Positions 55,279-64,000 of a DNA stretch of 64,000 nt are shown in pieces. Origin of the DNA: Ascaphus truei (Eukaryota; Chordata; Amphibia; Anura; Ascaphidae); NCBI GenBank assembly GCA_036426205.1, contig CM071569.1, forward strand, positions 2,012,354-2,076,353, written 5' to 3'. A program made the translations under genes and the position numbers. Under the pieces are notes generated by a model. The model did not search any database. It saw only the letters and a list, made by a program, of their open reading frames with translations, and was not told where the DNA came from. Numbering within the stretch: position 1 is the first letter of the stretch; each line of letters opens with the position of its first letter.

Positions 55279-58200
55279 CCTCTCTCAAACCACTTGAAAA
55301 GCTCCGTGTGAAAGAGGAGGGCTAAGTAGTTCACACAAATGCATCCAGTCCCTCTCAAACTTTACTAAAGCTTTACATCCAAGAGGGATCCCACCTGTAT
55401 CTTACTGGAGACGTGGTGCGTTTTTTTTAATAAATTACACATTCCCGTGACTTTTCTTTGTGGAAGCTTTTGGATTCTATGCGATGCCCCGATTAGATAG
55501 GTGGTTGGAGTGTTTCAATAATTTTTGTTTGGGTAAGTATAATCGTGGATTTGGATACTCTGGGGTAGTGGGGACTGGCCATCTTCCACTGGCGGGTTCA
55601 TTCATGATTCAACAGATTTGATACTAATAGGGGACATTTTTGTGCAATTGTGTTACATAGGCGTTTAAATGCTTTCATTATCCACTGACCACGTAGGGTT
55701 GAACCTCTCGGTGAACTAAATGTGGTCTAAAGGACCAGTGACCCTGCGTTCATTGGGTCAAACAGATCCTTCCACCTGGAGTCCAAGGAACCTACGTGTG
55801 TGGCTCCCAGTGCTAGGGGAGGCAAAAAGTGTCCAAAAAGAGTGTGTCAAGAGATTACGGGGGTTGGGGGGGGTGGTGACCGAAAGGAGTTCTTGTTGGT
55901 CCTCTCTCGCATCAATAGCGTGTCATTTATCTCCCATAAATTAATCAACAATTTAATTTGAAATACGAATGGGTAGTATAATGCAACAGCACGCCTGCCT
56001 GTGACGGAGCTCAGTGGAACGCCTGGGACAACCGTCCTCGTAGGCAAGGCGGTGAGTGTCCAGTTCTTAATCTGGTTACGTGTTGCATTTTGTTTTCTTC
56101 TTGTGTAAGTAATTATGATTTTATTATCAGAATTCAACATAATTCTGAATTCAGGTCACACACAGCGAAAAGGGCTACAAATTAGTCGAGTTTCTTTTAA
56201 TGGGATTCCGTACCTCCTAAAGAGGCCATATATCAATAAATGTATATTCCGTTTTGTACACCAGTACTCCCCCCTTAAGTATACTGCCCCCCTTACGTGA
56301 GACTGCCCCCCAGTAGACTTTCCAAGTAGGCTCTCCCTAGAGCTGGCCCCCTTAGATTGTAGCTGCCCCTTTAAACACAAACATTCTCAGTAGTTGTGTG
56401 TAATGCAATCGATGGACCAAGTCAGAATTTACGACCAGTGGGTTTAGCGTCAATTCTAATTACCACGTTGTATCACTAGTCTGAACACACATTAAATTTA
56501 CTATTAGCAGCACCTGTATCTGATCTGCACTGTGACCCTGAATTTGTAGGGTGGTCTGGACATATTCCCACCCCCTTTCCAAAATCCCAAATCTGCTGTT
56601 TTGCGCCACAGGCTTAATCCTGTACACACGGGGGTGAAACAATCTTTCACATTTATGTTCCACATTCAGCATAAATAGCTATATAGTTTAATACAAGGCA
56701 ATAAACATTTGCTGTTTTGAATTTTAAGCAATGAATCTGGAAACACAGAGCGTGCATTAAAGGTTCGTACATTAAGTTTGATTGCACCCCCCTGCCTTCT
56801 TACAGCCCACACAGTCGGGGACTCAATGAGTATCCTCACAACTGAGCTCATAATGTTAGTTGATTTCTATCTACTTAAAGGGGCGATCCAAGCAATAATC
56901 CTGCATGTGTTTTTTTAATATGTTGGTTCTGTAGTATTAGATAATACTTGCATTTATTTATTTTTTATGCAACGCTTAATGACATTTTTAATGAGTTTTT
57001 ATATACTGCGCATCCTTCATTTCTATAGCAGGTTTTAGCCCACTCCCCATTAGTGCAAGATCTTTGCAACACTTTCCCTGTTTGTGATCATTTTGTTGAC
57101 AATGTTCCCAGCAGTTTGAGCTGCAAACTGTAACAATAGATAATGTTCCTAGTAATAAAGACATATGTCTAGCGCTGAGCTACACTGATTAAAGGATTGT
57201 TGAAACTAAAAGGCGGCTATTCAGTGACACCCCAGGAATAGGATCTTTGCTGATGGATCACAGGAACCGAATCGTCGTCAGTCTTCGTTAATTAGTTTTC
57301 AATAAAGGTAATCGCTGCATTATTAAAAGGGTCGGCTTGGATTGCCTCTGCAAAACCTTCAGTCGTCTCAGCAATATGGTTAGCCCCCAGTGGCTCCAAG
57401 ACACGTGCTGGCTTATTGTCCCTTATTGTTTGTCTTAAAGTAAATAGTGCTATCAATGTGGCCTGACAGGGTGTCCTCATATGTGAATTTTATTGCCAAA
57501 ATACAACACTATTTACTGCCACGCTCGTCTTTCTCTTTTAAACCAACTTGGAACAAAAGTCGTGACGATAGTTGGTGCGTGTTTTCAGTTCGGAGTTTTC
57601 ATTTGAAACTTTTAAAACATCGATTAAATCTTGAAACAACATTGCGGGGAAAGAAAACAAAGCACACAGCAAGTGTATATACAGACCGTAGCTAGCCTTA
57701 CTGTCCGACTGTGCTGTGGCCAGAATAGTGAAAAGTCCACGTGACCAAGACGTGTCACCCGCTACTAGCACCCACACCGGGGGTCCATGCTTCAACTGTG
57801 AACCCCCCCCACCCCCCCCCCCCCCGTTCTTAACTTCTGATTCGCCCGTGACACAAATGGCCGCTGCACCAGAGACATTTAACTTGGCTATATCTGTTAA
57901 ATTCAAGACTGAAGACACCGATAAAGTGGTTTGTATACACAACCCACAAAGTTAACTTCACAGCCCATTGGTTTACGCCTGCTTTTTAACATTAGCCTTT
58001 CTGCCCTGTTTGCCGGATATTTTAAATATATTGGCTTGTGTATACTGATCTGTGTGGTTTGATATTTCAAGTGCTGGTTGTATTAGTGTGTCAGTTAGAC
58101 CAAAGAAGCATTTTGGAAGCAAGGAAGTGGTTAAACAAGGTATAGTATAATTGACGTACCGGTTTATTGATAATACTTAGAAACTTCATAGTTGCTATAA

Positions 58201-58300
58201 TGAGCATTTGGTACAATACCACTCAACACACTGTTGCCACATATATTGTGCACTTTGAGCTGCTGTTCCAAGGAGCATACCGTTGTGAGAATTGTAGTGG
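55277..58300. other. No gene recognised
   Basis: The 62-codon minus frame at 57292-57480 and the 134-codon frame at 57538-57942 have no recognisable domain, and I see no splice context supporting them. A C-run is at 57808-57830. A stretch around 56860-57290 shares fragments with the 2755-3085 repeat. Confidence 0.4.
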
Positions 58301-58304
58301 GTGG

Positions 58305-59000
58305 TCTCTTTAAGTCAGAGATTGCTGGTCTAAGAGGGACATTGCAATTGATAAAGGGTTTTAGAGCTCACTGAGCAGCGCCTTTGCTTCGACTAGTGGT
58401 GCAGATGGTAGGGCAGGTAAGGTAGCTGGTTACAGTTAGAAGGGGAATCAGGGGCATAGGTAGAGGCAGTCGATTTCTTATACTGACACATCCCAATAGA
58501 TTTGCCATGTGATTGAAGATTTTGGAGTGTCGGACCGAAATGTGCAAGGCTTGGGGGAGACTAATTCCTCTAGCACCAGGGGAATAGTTCCTCCAGCACA
58601 GAGGGGACTCAGGATGCTCAGGATACAAGAAAGATTGTGGTGGTAGGGACTGCCTTATTAGGAAGGTAGATAGGGAAATCTGTGTGCCATGACCGCATAA
58701 ACAAAAGTTTGTGCTCCCGGGTGCTTGGGTTTGGCACTTGTAGAGTCAATAGCACATTGTTGGATCTAGGCGCAAAAGCGTTAAGACAATGACCTCTAAT
58801 GTATATTTTCTGAAATACTACCAGTTAATGCCATGCCTACACGGCACGGATACAGTCGGAGATTAGGGAGGTTAATGCATGGCTAAGAAGTGGTGGTCAG
58901 GAAGGGGTTTTGGGATTTTAAGAGAACTGGGACTCCTTTTCTGAGAGGTGCAATCTTATTGCTAGGACGGATTGCACTCAATGAAGATGGATCTTTTGCT
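58305..59000 (+). pseudogene. Decayed second copy of the CR1-type ORF1 esterase-like region
   Basis: Collinear with 35600-36450 (GTCAGAGATTGCTG, AGTTCCTCCAGCACAGAGGG, GAGATTAGGGAGGTTAATGC), but with many small indels and stops, so no frame survives. It is older than the 35.6 kb copy. Confidence 0.8.
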
Positions 59001-60835
59001 AGGGTGGGGAGAATGTTAAAAGCATGAGGATTTTTAACTTGGAGGAGGGGGAGTGGAATAGAAACAGATAACTCTCGCCCTCCACCCCTTCTACAGTCTC
59101 AGACAGTTGATTCTCGCATAAAAAGGTACAAAAACCACACTCGCGCACTCAATTGCTGCCATAACATCTACTCCCTATGTTTTTGTTCTGTTAACTCTAG
59201 AAATATGTTAGATGAATAAGTACGAATACATATGGAATCTGTAAAATAATGTTATTTGTAAAGGAACCTATGTTTTAATTAAATAGGGTTATATACTTTA
59301 TAATAATTATGAATAGCCTGATCTAGGGCTAACTAACAATGGAACCACGTGAGAATAATTAGTGGGGTGGCATAAAAGGTTCCGGCACCCATCCTAAGTT
59401 CTGAACGGACCCCTGGAAGGAGTTCCAGCGTCTTGCACGAAAGACGATACCCGCCGACATTTTGTTATGGCAGCGATTTTGTGCGTGCAAATGATGTTTT
59501 TTGCTTCTTTTTTTTTTTTTAATGGTTTAGAATAAACATGATGGATAGAAGCCGCGTTTGTCTCTGATGCCGCTTTCACGCATCTGGGAGATCCTTTGCC
59601 GAATCCGCGGTGTTACTGCAACACCGCGGAACCGACCAAACCTGGCTAGCAGGAAACTTCCCCCAGAGCAGAGCGGGACCATTTGGAATATCGCCCCGTA
59701 TACAAGCAAGTGGAAACTTCTTTATACACCTACAGATTGTAGCAGACTTCTTGGCCGCGTCGCTTCGCGATATTTGGGCACGCACTCGTGCTAACTCACT
59801 TTGAGTTCTTGTCTCTGAGTACCTGCTGGAGACCTCACGGGGAGAGAAAATGGAGTGTCTGACATACACTTTCACCAAGTAAGGAGAGTGCTGAGTTTAT
59901 CTGAATTACTTGCTGGAGCAAGAACTCATTGGTTGCTACCTGTTTTTTTTCATGCATGCCTAATTCAAAGACCATGTTGTCCGCTGATACGTTTTCCCTC
60001 CTGCTACAAGTCAAGCGGGAGCAATAACGCTCTGCTACAGTCTGTGTGTAGAGAGAGATAACTATCGATACAATATGTTTTGAATTGTGGCGTCAAAGAG
60101 TATTAAGCACAACGTCCATCTTTTTTCTAACACAGGCCGGCACTCCAGCTCTTATGCAAATATGTAATGGTGCTATAGGTCCCTAGACCCCCTAACCGAC
60201 CGTTACAGGCATCTCAGTAAGAGCTTTTCACCCCGCACATACTGCCTGACACATTAGGAAGCTTTGCACTGAAGTGCAAGCTTTCCATCATGACACCGCT
60301 TTGTGGTTACCACGAAGCCGCAATTCACTGGCTAGGCGCGAGATGTTCCTGGTGCAGCCATGGAGTGCCGGTTTTCTCAGACATTGAACAAGACGGATTT
60401 CCCAATACAAGCGCAGCCAGTTTTCTAACGGCAAGATACCGAGTTTTAACTTTAATCTCGTTATGTATGCAATATGCTGAATGAAAGTATGACTTATTAG
60501 TTAGAAGCGGGACGGGCTCCCCCGAGTTCAGATACATTTTAGAAAGGGGAACTACTTTACCACTTTTGCTTCCTCTGCCCATTTTTTACCCTCCTGTAGT
60601 CTACTGCGGTAATTCTTGCCAATTGTTTTTTTTATTTAAGAATGTCAATAGTTTTGCTTTGGAATTAATAATTGGTCCTCGCCCCATCACGGTTTCTTTG
60701 GATTTACTGGCGCCTGTGGGTATTTTGTGGGAGTCATGCTTCGTTTGGAATTTTGGGCCGCATGTTTGAATCTCTTTAACATAATATCAATATTTAAGCA
60801 TTACACTTAAGCAGCTTTTTTCCCCCTCCCTTTGA
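59001..60835. other. No gene recognised
   Basis: Long frames on both strands (for example 59558-59794) show no protein family. An A/T-rich region with GAATCCGCGGTG blocks at about 59575-59630 may be a repeat. Confidence 0.4.
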
Positions 60836-61165
60836 GATGTGCATCAATACAATCCACACATGAGAAGTAATTTGCTAAATTGCGATCGATCCGTTCTTTC
60901 TGTTATCGGTTGGCGAAGATTTGGCTCGGGGTTCACACAATGGCTGTCAGTGCAGCAGAAGAGGACCAAGATGCAACGTTCTGTGGGGAAGATCATGTGA
61001 CCAGGCATCACTAACTACAATTGGTGCACTGCTAAGAGAGGACAGGGCTCACAAAGTGGTGTGCCAGAGCCTGTTTCGAAAGAGAAGAGATGTGACTTTA
61101 TAAATTGTGGTTATAGAAACAAATAATGCTCGGTAACATTATAATGTATTAAAATTGTAATTCAG
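60836..61165 (+). repeat. Interspersed repeat, partner of 2755-3085
   Basis: Matches the reverse complement of the 2755-3085 repeat, including TCTGTGGGGAAGATCATGTG and ACAATTGGTGCACTGC. Class undetermined. Confidence 0.6.
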
Positions 61166-61925
61166 AGTTGGAAAATACTTGTAGCATTTTTTTTTATTAG
61201 TAAGAACTGATTTTTTTATTTTTATTTTAAAAACACGTAGGATATTGCTTGGACTGAAGCTTTAATACGACTATAGAGGATAACTAAAAAACATACATAA
61301 ACCCTCATTGTGTAATTACTGGCCCGACAAAGGTCCCTGAAGCTTATTTCAGGACATCGTGGTAGCTTTTTTTCCAATGCCATAGTGAAATGATGGGTCG
61401 TGATCATTAAGGGCACAGCGCGGTAGGGTGGCTGCTGTGTAAGGAGGGATATTATTACACACAGCACGCGCCCACTCCCACAATGCGCACTTCTGCAGAA
61501 AGCCCACAGTGTTATGTTTTAAACAACCAAGCTGCAAAAAATGCAAGTGATTTGTTTGAACTGGCAATAATCCAATACTAAGAGCTGAGCACCCCTGTTT
61601 TTGTCAGCCATTTTGCCTAAGAAGGGGTTATGGAGCCCTCCAGATTTCTTATTTCAGAACCAGCTTATTTCTGTCCGTTCTGCTAACCTCCTGGTTGATC
61701 TGCCTGGCTCATCACGCTAAACATGTCCGCTACGAGATGACATCATAATAGACTTTTGGTTGGTTGGTATGAGCCCGGAACTCTTGCACTTCATCCCCAC
61801 CCGAAGAGAACTTCTTCATCCCACCACTTAGCCCATAACCTGCAAGAAAAGGGTGTGCCCAGGCAGCGATTACAGTACCTGCTTTCTATCAAACTATGGA
61901 CTCACTGCAGTTTTTATTTGCTCGG
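61166..61925. other. No gene seen
   Basis: No supported feature. Confidence 0.4.
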
Positions 61926-62296
61926 TTAGGCCTTTTGCCCGCGCTGCCTACTACTTGCGTCCGCTGTGGCGGACGCTGCTCGCACGAGAGCCCTCCCCCG
62001 CACTGGCGGCCGGGCCCTCTGTGAGGGGGGCCGCTGCGCTCCCGCGAGAGCTACTCCTGCTCTCAATAGAATTGAGAGCAGGACTCGTCGTCGAGCGATA
62101 GCACGCCCTCCCCGGCGGTTGCATTCGCCAATGAGGGGTCGAACCTGCCGGTGGACGTCATGGGCCACGCCCCCGTCCACTCCTCCACACCACGCCCCCG
62201 CGTTCTCTGCTCCTGCAGTGAGCTGCAGACCGGGGTAATCGGCTGAACGCGCCGCCAAAAGCGCGGGCGCGCGTTAGTGTCGTGACGCGGGCCTAA
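61926..62296. mobile_element. CpG-rich palindromic MITE with central hairpin
   Basis: TTAGGCC...CCCGCG and CGCGGGCCTAA ends; a perfect central hairpin CCTGCTCTCAAT/ATTGAGAGCAGG (62056-62067 and 62071-62082) separated by AGA. Dense CpG. No transposase. Confidence 0.65.
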
Positions 62297-63097
62297 GCCT
62301 TAGATGTGGGCTAGATACTTTTTAGCTACTACAAGACAGTGGCCCATATTTGCTAAGCATCTTCTCGCCGTGAGGCACCTTATGAGCCAATTAACTGGAA
62401 TGTGCTGTAGGTGTCTTCCCAGCAGAAGACTGTTCCCATGCAGTGTTGTTCCCAAACCTCTCCCTGGGGGGGATCACAGAGCCACACACAAGTTTTAGGA
62501 AATACCAATGCATTGACACGGTATGTATAACCCATAACCTCCGTATGGTTCTCCCATGCTCCTGCTTCCCACCTAAGTTCCTCTACCACTCTTCAATGGG
62601 TCAGCGTTTGAAGCTGCTGGTCGTAGTTTCTCCACTAGTCCACCTCCATTATTCTCTCCTCCATAACTGCCATATCCTCCCCCACATATGTTACCCCCAT
62701 GTGATGTATGCTCCTTTGCTGACTGCAACATGCAGAGTCATTTAAACTATTTCTGCTTTTGAGGACTAAAAATGTAAATAATACAGCGAATAAAGGGAAT
62801 CTCTTATTATCCCTCTAAATAAATACAATAACTATTTACTCTGGAGACTGATTGGAAGTCCTGAAGCAATTATACCCAGCAGCACCACAAGAGCAGGAAT
62901 ACCTGCAAAATTTGCCAGGTGGGCGAATCTTTTAAGAGAAAAGACCACAAAGTTATTTGCCAATACGACCAGAAAATATTACGCATTTACAAACAACCCC
63001 TTCATTGACAAGGAAACAAAAGGTTTCTGTGATCAGGAACTTCCTTATCAGAATGGAGGATCCCTAAACACTGAAAGTGTACTAGAACAGTGTAGGG
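62297..63097. other. No gene seen
   Basis: No supported feature. Confidence 0.4.
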
Positions 63098-63458
63098 CAG
63101 TGTTCCTAATACTGTTAACCTGTGCTCCCCAAAGTGCATCGTGTTTGTTATTAGGACCCCCAATCTGCTTCCGGCACACCAAGCAAAATGAACTATGGTT
63201 CGGTGGTTGAACCCCCCGCAAATTAGGGCCAAATTAGTGTTTCCCCATAGAAATATTCTAATTGTGTACTGATGCCAAGAAATGTCCTTTAGCAGAATTA
63301 ACACACACTTTCTCTGTCCACTTTTGTCTGGTCTCCTCGTGTCCCTCTTTGTCACTTTCTGCCCTCCTTTTTCTACTTCTCCAGCTCCAATATGTGAGCC
63401 TTCTGTCACTCTGATCCCCCTCCCGAGTTTGCTGGATCCCCCAAGTTGGGGAACACTG
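63098..63458. mobile_element. hAT-type MITE, 361 bp
   Basis: CAGTGTTCC...GGAACACTG terminal repeats, with a near-duplicated 8-bp flank (GTGTAGGG / GCTTAGGG, 6 of 8). The interior is non-coding. Confidence 0.75.
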
Positions 63459-64000
63459 GCTTAGGGTCTAGGGCAATGCTTCTAATTAAGGGTGGCCACA
63501 TACTAACACGTTCTACTACGCATGTTTCCACAGCAGGGAAATGCTAGTTGTCCTCACAACTAGTGAGCACATTGATTGGATTCTTTACCTTGCACAGTTT
63601 TGCTTCCACTGAGATCAATGACACCATCCTGAAGGTCCAGTCCTGATTTGTTGGTGCGTGAGGCACATCCTGTCCAGAACACAGCAAATTCACAGGGTGA
63701 TAATCAGCAGAAGACAGAGAGGTCTGCCCACTTGTGGGAGGGCGTGTGCAAGGACTATCAGAGTGTAAGAATATCTATCGGAATCTGCCATACATGGGCA
63801 AGGCTGACCACACAATTGCCCTTTTCTATGCAGGCAAGAAGGCATGAATACAGGGGTTAAACCTTCGAATTTTCCAATTGGATTAGGAGCTTTTTGAACC
63901 TGAACTGTGTAATAGCAAGACATGTGAAGGGCCATGTGTCGGCACCCGGTATTGCCCACGGTGAACTCCAACTTGGTTAAAGTAGTTAAGTAGAATGGAC
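63459..64000. other. No gene seen
   Basis: No supported feature. Confidence 0.4.

Noticed and set aside
55028..55358. Val-Cys and Thr-His frames
   Set aside because: Translations of the (AC)n microsatellite.
57292..57480. 62-codon minus-strand frame
   Set aside because: No recognisable domain or splice context; it could not be supported as an exon.
38616..64000. Search for the last amidase exons (VTPTT, LPAISVPVG type blocks)
   Set aside because: None found by eye on the + strand; probably outside the window or too short to recognise.

Overview
The window reads as a repeat-choked stretch of a vertebrate nuclear genome. Its mix of transposons points to an amphibian, probably a frog: a Tx1/L1-like L1, an L2-type and a CR1-type LINE (the CR1 ending in a TATGTAAC-type tail), a Penelope-like element, many CpG-rich palindromic MITEs and hAT MITEs, and many solo LTRs. 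The species call is an inference; no database was searched. There are no bacterial genes, operons or CRISPR arrays.

The only convincing host gene is on the + strand. It is an amidase-signature enzyme resembling the plant-type fatty-acid-amide-hydrolase group. Eleven exons with compatible phases and good splice sites run from 6450 to 38615 (6450, 12925, 22572, 22906, 25272, 28179, 29436, 31829, 32499, 32712, 33518 and 38467 are exon starts; the first of these twelve is a 38-nt exon held at lower confidence). The catalytic Lys, the Ser-rich GGSSSGS loop and the GGSVR nucleophile motif are all present. The last roughly 200 residues were not found and probably lie beyond 64 kb. A possible ATG exon (5440-5448) lies inside an LTR fragment and joins in frame to the 38-nt exon.

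Layout: 1-2309 is a giant inverted repeat (fold-back) element split by a 796-bp solo LTR. 3.4-5.5 kb holds copies of an LTR family that recurs through the window. 7.1-9.1 kb holds an L2 LINE and a palindromic MITE. 11.3-12.6 kb is a solo LTR. 13.3-19.7 kb is a Penelope-like element broken by two solo LTRs. 19.8-22.4 kb is another LTR inserted in a simple repeat. 22.5-38.6 kb is the body of the amidase gene, its introns holding minisatellites, MITEs, solo LTRs and a CR1. 41.0-46.4 kb is a complete but apparently non-coding LTR retrotransposon with matching 4-bp target duplications, a primer binding site and a polypurine tract. 46.7-50.8 kb (at least) is a nearly intact L1 on the minus strand with one stop codon. 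51.6-53.3 kb is an LTR plus primer binding site plus a short gag-like frame ending in a 118-bp palindrome. 53.4-64 kb holds hAT MITEs, microsatellites, a decayed CR1 fragment and otherwise featureless sequence.

The most notable pattern is in the recurrent LTR family. Its U3 half carries, in the same order, motifs matching YY1, NRF1, ZNF143 and NF-Y (CCAAT), the core set of vertebrate CpG-island promoters. It is therefore a candidate for dispersing ready-made housekeeping-type promoters, one of which may have become the 5' end of the amidase gene.
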